This document shows positions 26,622 through 33,810 of a stretch of 37,668 bases of DNA, piece by piece. Made by a program: the position numbers and the translations under genes. The stretch comes from Bacteroidales bacterium (lineage in GTDB: Bacteria > Bacteroidota > Bacteroidia > Bacteroidales > Muribaculaceae). Each line of letters opens with the position of its first letter. Position 1 is the stretch's first letter. The notes beneath the pieces are model-generated. The model was not told the origin of the DNA, ran no database searches, and saw nothing but the letters and a program-made list of their open reading frames with translations. The stretch spans positions 1 through 37,668 of the forward strand of contig JAAVFS010000008.1 of assembly GCA_014800605.1 (NCBI GenBank), read 5' to 3'.

Positions 26622-26645
26622 AACATCCGAAGGCGTTCGGATGTT
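26622..26645. repeat. Perfect short hairpin in the leader of the small membrane protein gene
   Basis: AACATCCGAA (26622-26631) pairs perfectly with TTCGGATGTT (26636-26645) over a GGCG loop. It lies 18 nt before the ATG at 26664. It has no T-tract. A second TCGGAT at 26612-26617 could compete for the same ATCCGA, allowing an alternative fold. Confidence 0.6.
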
Positions 26646-26663
26646 GTTAGTGATGTATCAGCA

Positions 26664-27155
26664 ATGGCCGCCATGATAGTTAATGACCCGACAGACAAAG
26701 ATGTAGCTAAAGCCGTAGTGCAAAGCAAGTTGATCCATCGCCATGTGATAGCTATAGACCATGCTCTGCTCTGGGTCGCCGCGCTAAGCTTCGCGGCCTA
26801 CTTCCACTTGGCGCCCGAGTTCACCCGCGCCGAGGCTCTTCTGCTATCGACGCTTGTGGCCTACGGAGCCTATCTGTGTGAGAGCGCTTTAGGTACTCTC
26901 CGAGTGGCCGCCTCGGGCTATGCCTACAGCTACGATTTCCGCCGTGCAGGGATGTGGCGATGGATCGCCCTCAACATCGCCGTCAATGCCGTCCTGTCGC
27001 TCCTCTTCCTCCGCGACCCGTCGTGGGTGTGGCTCCTGCTGATAATCCTCACTGCCGGATGGCAGAAATATATGGACGGACGCATCCCTCCCCGCCTGCA
27101 GGCTACGGGCGTCCGAATCCTCAATGAATCAGCCGATAATCGACAGACGTCATGA
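26664..27155 (+). CDS. Four-helix integral membrane protein of unknown function
   Basis: I do not recognise this 163-aa protein. It begins with a short soluble segment and has four hydrophobic stretches (about residues 28-50, 56-78, 94-113 and 118-135), with Arg-rich short loops and a cytoplasmic-looking tail. The next small gene starts within its stop codon (ATGA overlap at 27152-27155), which suggests coupled translation and supports both being real. No canonical promoter is seen between the tRNA terminator and this gene; expression may need read-through or a non-standard promoter. Function is unknown. Confidence 0.65.
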   Translation: MAAMIVNDPTDKDVAKAVVQSKLIHRHVIAIDHALLWVAALSFAAYFHLAPEFTRAEALLLSTLVAYGAYLCESALGTLRVAASGYAYSYDFRRAGMWRWIALNIAVNAVLSLLFLRDPSWVWLLLIILTAGWQKYMDGRIPPRLQATGVRILNESADNRQTS

Positions 27156-27313
27156 ACATCTCTCCTCAACTCATACTGATCTTCGCCATCGTCGTGGCAT
27201 CGCTTTTCGTAGCGGTCTTTGCAGTCGCCGCTTTGGTGACCGCCCGCAACCGCCGCATCATAAGCCGCGCATCAAAAAAAGCCGGCTCGCAGGAGTCGGC
27301 TTCAGGTGTATAG
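27152..27313 (+). CDS. 53-residue single-pass membrane protein
   Basis: A short gene beginning MNISPQLILIFAIVV, with one long hydrophobic helix (about residues 6-30) and a basic tail (ARNRRIISRASKKAG). It overlaps the previous stop by 4 nt (ATGA), a strong sign of coupled translation. Its last codons coincide with the reverse-strand terminator of the convergent S1/P1 nuclease gene. The function is unknown; size and topology fit a small partner of the upstream membrane protein. It could also be a fortuitous open frame, but overlap plus a clean membrane helix favour coding. Confidence 0.55.
   Translation: MNISPQLILIFAIVVASLFVAVFAVAALVTARNRRIISRASKKAGSQESASGV
27274..27302 (-). terminator. Intrinsic terminator of the S1/P1 nuclease gene
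   Basis: On minus, GCCGACT (27294-27300) pairs with AGCCGGC (27281-27287) with one wobble, followed by seven T (27274-27280). It begins 28 nt past the stop at 27330 and lies inside the end of the small plus-strand gene. Confidence 0.8.
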
Positions 27314-27329
27314 GTCCCCAAAAAAGGAA

Positions 27330-28118
27330 TCAATATTCGGGATCGAAGAGGGTGTTGAGCAGGTGAGCCAGGCGTAGACCGCCATTGAGCAGCTGATCTT
27401 CGATGACGGGAGTCCAGCGTGCTACTTCATTATATGACAGGTTGCTACCCTCGGGTGTCTCCTCATAGATTGTGGCGGCGATAGCGGCTGACTGCTTTGC
27501 CCAATCGTCGATCGAGCCGCCGATGATCTCTGCTTCCTGAGCCGGAGTGGCACGATCTATCATCATCTGCCACTCGGTGAAGCCCCACTTGTGGCCTGAC
27601 TCTACGATGTTGCTGTCCCAGACGGAATGGAGGTTATTGTCGCGACCGAAGAACTTGACTTTGACGCGGTTGCCACCCAGATCGGTAGCGTGGCCCATGT
27701 GCATCGGCTGATGGATATCGCCCACGACATGCACCAATATCTTCATAGCAAGCTGCTTGTCGTCAAATGACTTATGCGGATCCTGGAGGGTCTCAAGCTG
27801 AGCCTTGATGGCAAGGACAGCATCGCCGGCAGGATTGGCCTGAGCCTCCTCGTAGCGCTCACCGGCGTCGATATTCTTGTAATGCCATGTCTTGGTGTAG
27901 GCAAATGGACGGGTGTGGCTGGCATTGTCGAGCCAGTTGGCCCAGTAGACCATCGACTTTCCTTCGAGGAGGCTGTCGACGGCAGCACGTGTAGCCTCAG
28001 TAAGATGCTGTTCTGCTATATAGGCAGTGACGTCGTGACCCTTCTGCCCCCAGGCGAGTGCCGAGGGAGCTGCGGCGAAAGCGATTGCTGCCACGAGAAT
28101 GTAGTTGCGGAGTTTCAT
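27330..28118 (-). CDS. S1/P1-type zinc-dependent nuclease, exported
   Basis: A 262-aa periplasmic or secreted nuclease that should cleave single-stranded nucleic acid and remove 3'-phosphates. The signal peptide ends at SALA, exposing Trp23 as the mature N-terminus, which in this family ligates zinc. Other ligands fit the P1 spacing: His28, Asp64, His79, then VHVVGDIHQPMHMGHATD and HSVWDSNIVE with His and Asp residues. A strong terminator follows. It starts 26 nt after the YitT-like gene ends and may share its transcript. Confidence 0.94.
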   Translation of the reverse strand: MKLRNYILVAAIAFAAAPSALAWGQKGHDVTAYIAEQHLTEATRAAVDSLLEGKSMVYWANWLDNASHTRPFAYTKTWHYKNIDAGERYEEAQANPAGDAVLAIKAQLETLQDPHKSFDDKQLAMKILVHVVGDIHQPMHMGHATDLGGNRVKVKFFGRDNNLHSVWDSNIVESGHKWGFTEWQMMIDRATPAQEAEIIGGSIDDWAKQSAAIAATIYEETPEGSNLSYNEVARWTPVIEDQLLNGGLRLAHLLNTLFDPEY

Positions 28119-28143
28119 TATCTGGATATTAAAAGCGTTGATT

Positions 28144-29106
28144 TCATGCGTGATGTGAATGGTCGGCCGCCCCGGCTTCTTGCTTTTCGTGGTGCGACGG
28201 AGCCTTCATTCGCATCTTTATCTCGTCGAATCCCTGACCATAGACGCCGTTGACGTTGGCCTGGGTGATAAACGCATCATCGTCGATAGCCTTGATGATG
28301 CGGAAGATAGTCATAGCCTCATATTTGCGGCACATGACCAGAAGCACCTTCACCTCCTGCTTGCTATACCATCCCATGCCGGAGAGCACTGTGCATCCGC
28401 GATGCGCCTCATTGTTGATGGCTGTAGCTATCTCCTCCCAGTAGCGCGAGAAGATGGTAAACTGCACTGCCTGTCGGTTGGTATTGATCATCATATCAGC
28501 CATAAATGGAATGATAAGCAGGGTCACATATCCATATACGGGGCTGGCGATCACCTGCCCATCGGGACGCGGAAGCAGAAGCGAAGAGGTCACGATACAG
28601 AGGTCGCAGATCTGCATCGTGCGGCCTACAGAGACATTGGTGTGCTTGGCTACCATCGCAGCGATGATATCCACGCCACCCGAGCTGCCGTTGTGCACGA
28701 AGGTCAGGCCGATACCGATGCCGCAGAGGATGCTGCCGATGATCACATTCATGAATGTCTCCTGCTCGACCAGCGGCTTGGTAAAGAGGGGCTGAAACAG
28801 ACCGATCGCAAGCGCGATGACAGTGACGCCGAAGACCGTGCGGACGACGAATGTGCGGCTGACCGTCTTGTAGGCTATCATCAGCAGGATGATATTCAGC
28901 ACATAGATTGAGACCGCGATGGGCACACCGTAACTGAATATCTTCTCGGTCAGGAAATAGATCAACTGACCGATACCTGCCATGCCGCCGATGACGACAT
29001 TCTCAGGCGCCAGAAAGGCTGTAAAGCCCAAGGCATAAAGGCAAAGGCCAACGACTATGAAGACATAGTCCTTGGCGCTAATCCATATTTTATCTTTAAA
29101 TTGCAT
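28144..29106 (-). CDS. YitT-family membrane protein (DUF161 plus DUF2179)
   Basis: A 320-aa protein with about six membrane helices (DUF161-type; FLAPENVVIGGMAGIGQLIY, NGSSGGVDIIAAMVAKHTNVSVG) and a C-terminal soluble DUF2179 domain (about 220-290; RGCTVLSGMGWYSKQEVKVLLVMCRKYE...). The role of the family is not established. The start agrees with the N-terminal helix. Its -7 box is 93 nt upstream. The S1/P1 nuclease gene follows closely on the same strand. Confidence 0.92.
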   Translation of the reverse strand: MQFKDKIWISAKDYVFIVVGLCLYALGFTAFLAPENVVIGGMAGIGQLIYFLTEKIFSYGVPIAVSIYVLNIILLMIAYKTVSRTFVVRTVFGVTVIALAIGLFQPLFTKPLVEQETFMNVIIGSILCGIGIGLTFVHNGSSGGVDIIAAMVAKHTNVSVGRTMQICDLCIVTSSLLLPRPDGQVIASPVYGYVTLLIIPFMADMMINTNRQAVQFTIFSRYWEEIATAINNEAHRGCTVLSGMGWYSKQEVKVLLVMCRKYEAMTIFRIIKAIDDDAFITQANVNGVYGQGFDEIKMRMKAPSHHEKQEAGAADHSHHA

Positions 29107-29198
29107 GGGATGTGGATGAGTTGCTTTGCGTTATGATTGGTTTGCGTGACGCTTGTCGCTCGCCTTCGGGGGAGGGCCGCGAGGGGAGAAACGACGCA

Positions 29199-29206
29199 CA
29201 AAGGTA
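29199..29206 (-). promoter_or_regulatory. Probable promoter -7 box of the YitT-like gene
   Basis: TACCTTTG on minus matches TAnnTTTG, 92 nt upstream of the ATG at 29106. No clear -33 TTTG is seen at 19-20 nt. Confidence 0.4.
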
Positions 29207-29253
29207 GTCATATATTTCTATATTGACATCAGTGTTTTAAGATTTTTTTTGAG

Positions 29254-29706
29254 TCAGCGACTCCGGCGCGCGCGTGCCAGCAGCCACAGCAATGCTATCA
29301 CGCCAAGCACTACCGCGGCCCTCGGCAGCGACGGCGATTCGACACTCGACCTTTCCGCTCTGACGGCAGTCACCGTGGCCGTATCTCTCACTGTCGCCGC
29401 CACTTCCCTACTCGACTGCTCCTCCACCGAGTCGACTGCGGCAGCCCGGCCGCTCATCTCAGCCCGCCGCGCCTTGACAGTCACCCGCCGTCCGGAGGAG
29501 TCAGCGCGGATCTCAATCTGAGGCTCCTCGAGGACGAGGTCGGCCAACAGCTCGCGGACCGACACGCGGCTCAGCGTGTCGGCTGCACTGACGGCAATTT
29601 CCGACCGGGCCGACTGCTCCCGGCTCACTCGCTCCGATGCGCTCTGCGCCGACCGACACCCGCCCGGCAGCCCGACCAACAGTATTATAATAGGTAATAG
29701 TCTCAT
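29254..29706 (-). CDS. Spanin-like lipoprotein with C-terminal membrane helix
   Basis: A 150-aa protein, last gene of the lysis cassette. It starts with a lipoprotein-like signal (MRLLPIIILLVGLPGGC). The lipobox is imperfect, with Pro at -3, so lipidation at Cys17 is likely but not sure. A charged, probably helical periplasmic region (about 18-125) follows, rich in Arg, Glu and Ser. It ends in one hydrophobic helix (about 129-143) and RARRSR. N-terminal lipid plus C-terminal helix is the layout of unimolecular spanins such as phage T1 gp11. The start overlaps the amidase stop by 4 nt. Without family comparison the spanin role is inferred from topology and place. Confidence 0.7.
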   Translation of the reverse strand: MRLLPIIILLVGLPGGCRSAQSASERVSREQSARSEIAVSAADTLSRVSVRELLADLVLEEPQIEIRADSSGRRVTVKARRAEMSGRAAAVDSVEEQSSREVAATVRDTATVTAVRAERSSVESPSLPRAAVVLGVIALLWLLARARRSR

Positions 29707-30110
29707 AGCTCAGCGTATTCTGAAGTTGCATCAAATGACGGGCAAGCCTTGGCGGCAAAGTCGCGATGGCCGCAAATCTTCGCGTCAGGATAACGCGCCT
29801 TCAGCTCCGCGAGCAGCTCGCGCAAGGCCCGGCACTGCTCGGGCATCCGGGTATCGACGGGATTCATCCGGCTGTCGCACCCGCCCGCATAGCATACACC
29901 TATAGAATTAGCATTGCGGCCGGAGCAGTGGGCGCCGATCTCAGCATCACTCCTCCCCTGCTCCACACGCCCGTCCAGCCTGACGAGGTAGTGATAGCCT
30001 ATCGAGCGAAACCCTCTTTGGCGATGCCATCTGTCGACGTCGGCAGCCGTGACATCGCGTCCGGCCGGTGTGGCCGTGCAGTGTACGATAATGAGGTCAA
30101 TCCTGCGCAT
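29703..30110 (-). CDS. N-acetylmuramoyl-L-alanine amidase, phage endolysin type
   Basis: A 135-aa single-domain Amidase_2 (T7-lysozyme-like) enzyme that cleaves the bond between MurNAc and L-Ala of peptidoglycan. Zinc ligands are visible: His10 in IIVHCTA, a later His in ICGHRDF, and a Cys in KACPSFD; the YHYLV and NANSIGVCYAGG motifs also fit. It has no signal peptide, so it would need a holin or similar route to reach the wall. It overlaps the holin gene by 14 nt and the next gene by 4 nt. Confidence 0.92.
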   Translation of the reverse strand: MRRIDLIIVHCTATPAGRDVTAADVDRWHRQRGFRSIGYHYLVRLDGRVEQGRSDAEIGAHCSGRNANSIGVCYAGGCDSRMNPVDTRMPEQCRALRELLAELKARYPDAKICGHRDFAAKACPSFDATSEYAEL

Positions 30111-30558
30111 CGCTCCCCTCCTTTCCTATCAGTTTCCTCTCTACTACATCGACGATGGCACGAGCCAGGTCGTCGCGATTCTCAATTATGGCCCGCACCG
30201 TCTCGGCCGCCTCGCTGATCTGCTTCTTCTCATAGGTGGTCTCCATCACCGACTTCCACTCGCAGAAGATATTGAAGGCGCCCATAGCCATAGTCAGAAA
30301 TGGAGCCGAGAAGAAGACACTGGAAATCATGTCGATACAGGTCAGGCAGACCATCGGCAGCAGATACTTGACAGCCTTGTCGCACGTCTTCTTATACCCT
30401 CGCGAGCGAGTCGCGATCCCGGCTCGGCGAGCCTTGCACACCCCCGTCACGAAGTCGACCACCATCGAAATCACCACGCCGCCATAGGTGACGGCCAGCC
30501 ACGCCGGAAACGAAGCCAGTCCGGGCAGCATCTCTACGATCATCAAAGTATTTTCCAT
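30097..30558 (-). CDS. Phage holin (Phage_holin_4-type)
   Basis: From the ATG at 30558 it encodes 153 residues. An upstream in-frame TTG at 30567 adds only three. Hydrophobic segments lie at about residues 14-38 and 60-100, including a GGVVISMVVDFVTGVCKA segment with the small-residue/Asp pattern of this holin family, and a charged C-terminus. It is expected to open the inner membrane to the following amidase. It is the first gene of the cassette, behind a TACCTTTG box. Bacteroidales genomes and their phages commonly carry such holin-amidase pairs. Confidence 0.82.
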   Translation of the reverse strand: MENTLMIVEMLPGLASFPAWLAVTYGGVVISMVVDFVTGVCKARRAGIATRSRGYKKTCDKAVKYLLPMVCLTCIDMISSVFFSAPFLTMAMGAFNIFCEWKSVMETTYEKKQISEAAETVRAIIENRDDLARAIVDVVERKLIGKEGSDAQD

Positions 30559-30587
30559 AGCAAACAATGTGTTATTTAGTTCAGTAG

Positions 30588-30618
30588 CAAAGGTACTCCC
30601 CTGCCGAGCCGAAACGAA
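30588..30618 (-). promoter_or_regulatory. Probable promoter of the lysis cassette
   Basis: On minus, TACCTTTG (30588-30595) is an exact -7 box. 19 nt upstream is TTCG (30615-30618), one mismatch from TTTG. The box lies 29 nt before the holin ATG. A host-type promoter would let the cassette be expressed without phage factors. Confidence 0.5.
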
Positions 30619-30718
30619 TCACCCTTTTACACTTTCGAAGGCTCTCAATATCTTCGCCAAATTTGTTAATTTTTGGAAATTTGAAAGTAAAGTCAATATT
30701 TTTTCACCAAATAATCAC

Positions 30719-30726
30719 TATTTTTG
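30719..30726 (+). promoter_or_regulatory. Probable promoter -7 box of the Lrp/AsnC regulator gene
   Basis: TATTTTTG matches TAnnTTTG, 74 nt before the ATG at 30801. No clear TTTG lies 19-20 nt upstream; the region is very AT-rich. Confidence 0.4.
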
Positions 30727-30800
30727 CACTCACATTTGAGCTACAACAGCCATTTGCTTAACTTTTGAATCTTATCACTAACCTAACCACATTAGAATAT

Positions 30801-31268
30801 ATGGCTCGCCCACAACTTGACGCATTAGACGTCAAAATCCTTAACCTCCTGCTCGACAACGCCCGACGACCCTTCCTGGAGATAGCACGTGAATGCAAAG
30901 TATCCGGCGCCGCTGTCCATCAGCGCATCGCCCGACTCCAATCGATAGGCGTCATCCAAGGCTCGCAGCTCAACATCAATCCCTCCTCGATCGGATTTGA
31001 CACCTGCGCCTATATCGGATTCTTCCTCAAGGACCCCTCCAAGCTCAATGAGGTAGTCGACCGCCTCAAGCAGATCCCCGAAGTCGTAGAGTGCCACTTC
31101 ACCACCGGCCGCTACGACCTCTTCATCAAGCTCTACGCCCACAATAACGACCATCTGCTCAGCGTAATCCAGGAGAAGCTCCTCGGCCTGGGTCTGGCTC
31201 GTACCGAATCTCTCATCTCATTCAAAGAGCTCTTCAATCGCCAGCTCCCCATCAGCACTCAGGAGTAA
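30801..31268 (+). CDS. Lrp/AsnC-family transcriptional regulator
   Basis: A 155-aa regulator with an N-terminal winged helix-turn-helix (LDALDVKILNLLLDNARRPFLEIARECKVSGAAVHQRIARL) and a C-terminal ligand-binding RAM domain (about 70-145). The frame is open back to a TTG at 30765, but the ATG at 30801 gives the family-typical start and is used. It is transcribed divergently from the lysis cassette across about 240 nt, so it could also control that cassette; this is untested inference. A strong terminator follows. The effector is probably an amino acid but cannot be named. Confidence 0.93.
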   Translation: MARPQLDALDVKILNLLLDNARRPFLEIARECKVSGAAVHQRIARLQSIGVIQGSQLNINPSSIGFDTCAYIGFFLKDPSKLNEVVDRLKQIPEVVECHFTTGRYDLFIKLYAHNNDHLLSVIQEKLLGLGLARTESLISFKELFNRQLPISTQE

Positions 31269-31302
31269 ACCCTCCTCCCCACCCTCCCTCTACACCGAAT
31301 TA

Positions 31303-31344
31303 CGGCCCGGACTGCTTAGTCAAGCATCCGGGCCGCAGCTTTTT
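31303..31344 (+). terminator. Intrinsic terminator of the Lrp/AsnC gene
   Basis: CGGCCCGGA (31303-31311) pairs perfectly with TCCGGGCCG (31327-31335). Inside it, TGCTT (31313-31317) pairs with AAGCA (31322-31326) over an AGTC loop, with one bulged C. CAGCTTTTT follows. It serves the plus strand; the minus side lacks a T-tract. Confidence 0.9.
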
Positions 31345-31361
31345 CGGTTGAGAGTGAGGGC

Positions 31362-32987
31362 TTAAGCCTCCTTTACTCGATTCTTGGCTTTGTTGTTGGT
31401 TTTAGTAGCTGAGGAGTCCATGTCCTTCTCCTCTTTAAGGTCGATCTCCTTGCGATTAGAGTCTAACACCTTATACTCCAGATAGGCAAGCGACTGGTCG
31501 GCCATGATCTTCCATGATCCGCCGATGCTCATGCGCCACTTCCTGTGGAGCGAGAAGAGCCCTTTCTTGATATACGCCTCGACAAAGGGATGCACATACA
31601 TGACGAATCCCTTTACATTCAGATCCTTGACCAGATATTCGATCTTCTCGCGGAGCACGTCGGTGAAGAGCAGCGACGGCTGTATCTGCCCCTTGCCAAA
31701 GCATGACGGGCAGCTCTCGGTCGTCACTATGTCCATAGCCGGACGCACACGCTGGCGGGTGATCTGCATAAGGCCGAACTTACTCAGAGGCAAGATATTG
31801 TGGCGGGCACGGTCGTTGGCCATCAGCTGGCGCATGTGGTCGTAGAGCTGCTGGCGATGCTCTGCCTTGGCCATGTCGATAAAGTCGATGACGATGATGC
31901 CGCCCATGTCGCGCAGGCGCAGCTGACGCACGATCTCCTCGGCAGCTCGCATGTTGACCTCCAGAGCGTTGCTCTCCTGGTCATTGGTAGCTTTGGCGCG
32001 ATTGCCGGAATTGACGTCGATGACATGCAGAGCCTCCGTGTGTTCGATGATGATATACGCGCCTGACTTGAACGACACCGTCTTCCCAAACGATGACTTG
32101 ATCTGGCGGGTGATGTTGAAATTGTCAAAGATCGGCTTCGGATCGTCATAGAGCTTCACTATCGACGCGCGGTCGGGAGCTATCAGGCTCACATACTTTT
32201 CTATCTGCTCCTTGACGTCAGGGTCATTGACATATACGCTCTCGAATGTGGGCGAGAAGATGTCGCGGAGCACGCCGACTATGCGGCTCTCCTCCTCAAA
32301 TATCAGCGCGGGAGCTGTGGCTCGCTGCGCGCGTGAGATGGTCTGATTCCAGCAGTTGAGCAGCGTCTTGAGCTCGCCGACGAGTTCGGCAGCACCTTTG
32401 CCCTCGGCCGACGTACGGATTATGACGGCGAAATTGCGGGGCTTGATGCTCTGGATGAGCTGGCGCAGGCGATGCTTCTCCTCTGTGCTCTTGATTTTCT
32501 GAGAGATAGAAATCTTGTCGCCGAAAGGCATCAGCACCATGTAGCGGCCGGTAAACGACAGTTCTGTAGTCAGTCGCGGCCCCTTTGATGAGATAGGCTC
32601 CTTGACGATCTGCACCAGTAGCTCCTGACCGAGCGTGAGCTGATCGGAGATCACGCCCTGCTTTTCGATGTCAGGCAGCAGCTTCATCTTCGAGATTGGC
32701 GGTATCTTTTTGCGATCACCATCCAGGAGCTGTCCCAGAAATGCTTTGTATGATGAAAAATGGGAGCCAAGATCGAGATAATGGAGGAAAGCGTCCTTCT
32801 CGTAGCCTACATTGACGAAGGCAGCGTTGAGGCCCGGCATAAGCTTCTTGACCTTGGCGAGATAGATATCGCCGACGGCATAAGCCTGCGACCGCGACTC
32901 CTTCTGCAATGAGACAAGTCGGGAGTCTTCGAGCAGCGCGATCGAGACATCCTCAGGCTGCACGTCAACTATCAGTTCGCTTTTCAT
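31362..32987 (-). CDS. rng: Ribonuclease G/E family endoribonuclease
   Basis: A 541-aa endoribonuclease for rRNA maturation and mRNA decay. The N-terminal part carries the S1-like domain (VGDIYLAKVKKLMPGLNAAFVNVGY), with a lineage-typical insert after it. The catalytic region shows VIDVNSGNRA and GGIIVIDFIDMA with the metal-binding aspartates, and the zinc-link motif SCPSCFGKG. It lacks the long RNase E scaffold tail. A Lys/Asp-rich tail closes it. It is downstream of the HU and bS22-like genes on the same strand, separated by a 150-nt region with a conspicuous stem-loop. Confidence 0.95.
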   Translation of the reverse strand: MKSELIVDVQPEDVSIALLEDSRLVSLQKESRSQAYAVGDIYLAKVKKLMPGLNAAFVNVGYEKDAFLHYLDLGSHFSSYKAFLGQLLDGDRKKIPPISKMKLLPDIEKQGVISDQLTLGQELLVQIVKEPISSKGPRLTTELSFTGRYMVLMPFGDKISISQKIKSTEEKHRLRQLIQSIKPRNFAVIIRTSAEGKGAAELVGELKTLLNCWNQTISRAQRATAPALIFEEESRIVGVLRDIFSPTFESVYVNDPDVKEQIEKYVSLIAPDRASIVKLYDDPKPIFDNFNITRQIKSSFGKTVSFKSGAYIIIEHTEALHVIDVNSGNRAKATNDQESNALEVNMRAAEEIVRQLRLRDMGGIIVIDFIDMAKAEHRQQLYDHMRQLMANDRARHNILPLSKFGLMQITRQRVRPAMDIVTTESCPSCFGKGQIQPSLLFTDVLREKIEYLVKDLNVKGFVMYVHPFVEAYIKKGLFSLHRKWRMSIGGSWKIMADQSLAYLEYKVLDSNRKEIDLKEEKDMDSSATKTNNKAKNRVKEA

Positions 32988-33026
32988 TATCTTTTCAGTT
33001 TTGATTAACAGTATTATCGGTTGTAA

Positions 33027-33109
33027 ATAAACGCCGAGAACAAACTCTCTACAAGCGTCAGACTCGTGTCGAGGCGCCGTCGGGAGTTTGTTCCGTATAT
33101 TGCGTTTAT
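33027..33109. repeat. Two-part long inverted repeat upstream of rng
   Basis: ATAAACGC (33027-33034) pairs with GCGTTTAT (33102-33109), and GAACAAACTC (33038-33047) pairs with GAGTTTGTTC (33084-33093): 18 bp in all, with an internal loop of 3 and 8 nt. The apical loop (33048-33083) can form a further CTCG/CGAG mini-hairpin. It ends 40 nt before the rng ATG and has no strong T-tract, so it is more like an mRNA leader structure than a terminator. Confidence 0.7.
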
Positions 33110-33138
33110 CCGTTGTTACGTCCGGAGGTCGCCGAAGA

Positions 33139-33228
33139 TTACTTCTTCTTGTGACGATTCTTTCTCAGACGTTTTTTACGCTTGTGAGTCGCCATCTTGT
33201 GGCCTTTTCTTTTCTTTCCGCTGGGCAT
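33139..33228 (-). CDS. 29-residue bS22/mS38-like ribosomal protein (AURKAIP1/COX24 domain)
   Basis: A very short, extremely basic protein (about half Lys/Arg), beginning MPSGKKRKGHKMATHKR and ending in a KRLRKNRHKKK-like run. It matches the small Bacteroidota proteins annotated as AURKAIP1/COX24-domain proteins, related to mitochondrial mS38 and mycobacterial bS22, which bind the small ribosomal subunit near the decoding region. It lies between HU and rng on the same strand, 75 nt after HU ends. The assignment rests on composition and on the MPSGKKRK/KMATHKRKKR pattern. It is easily missed because of its size. Confidence 0.82.
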   Translation of the reverse strand: MPSGKKRKGHKMATHKRKKRLRKNRHKKK

Positions 33229-33303
33229 TGTGAGCAGGATTTGGGGGTTAATAAATAGTATGATTTAAGTCTATCTACTTCTGGAGCACAAGGGGACTTA
33301 GCC

Positions 33304-33576
33304 TTATTTTACCTCTTCCATGAAGACCTTTGCAGGCTTGAAAGCGGGGATCTTATGCTCGGGGATGATGATAGTAGTATTTTTTGAGATGTTGCGGGCG
33401 GTCTTCTCTGAACGCACCTTGATAATGAAGCTACCGAAGCCACGGAGATAGACATTCTCACCTTCAGCGAGTGATTCCTTCACGACCTGCATGAATTTTT
33501 CGATTGTCTCGAGCACAGCGCCTTTTTCGATGCCTGTTGACTTGGCAATTTCGTTTACGATGTCAGCTTTTGTCAT
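33304..33576 (-). CDS. HU/IHF-family DNA-binding protein
   Basis: A 90-aa nucleoid protein that bends DNA as a dimer. The N-terminal helices (MTKADIVNEIAKSTGIEKGAVLETIEKFM), the beta-arm region (LRGFGSFIIKVRSEKTARNISKNTTIIIPEHKIPAFKPAK) with GFGSF, and the Pro-containing arm tip are all typical. Full length. The bS22-like gene and rng follow on the same strand. A near-match promoter box (AATCTTTG on minus, 33610-33617) lies 33 nt upstream but is not exact. Confidence 0.95.
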   Translation of the reverse strand: MTKADIVNEIAKSTGIEKGAVLETIEKFMQVVKESLAEGENVYLRGFGSFIIKVRSEKTARNISKNTTIIIPEHKIPAFKPAKVFMEEVK

Positions 33577-33810
33577 TGTTCTTTTATCTTAATAAATTAA
33601 TGTAATTCGCAAAGATTAGTGGAGGGCCGAAGTGTTGGTCCCCGAAATCGTTGTGCAAATATCACACTTTTTTTTTAATTAGCAACTATTTGAAGGTAAG
33701 TTTTTTTAGTTTTTCGGCCATGAATCTGCTCCGGCATTCAGCTTCCAGCACAATTCGGCCTTTCAGTCAACCATAGTGGGCTCCATCAGTTAGTTAAATT
33801 TCATTAATTA
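33577..33810. other. Intergenic region between HU and the secreted TPR-like gene
   Basis: About 234 nt between divergent genes. It holds a T9 run at 33666-33674, a weak hairpin near 33624-33643 (GGGCC/GGTCC) and the imperfect -7 box noted for HU. I see no gene or clear RNA here. Confidence 0.5.

Noticed and set aside
29150..30600. Complete prophage
   Set aside because: Only the three lysis genes are phage-like. There are no structural, integration or replication genes and no attachment repeats visible.
33654..33674. T9 run with a short stem as a plus-strand terminator
   Set aside because: The stem is only about 3-4 bp and no plus-strand gene ends before it.
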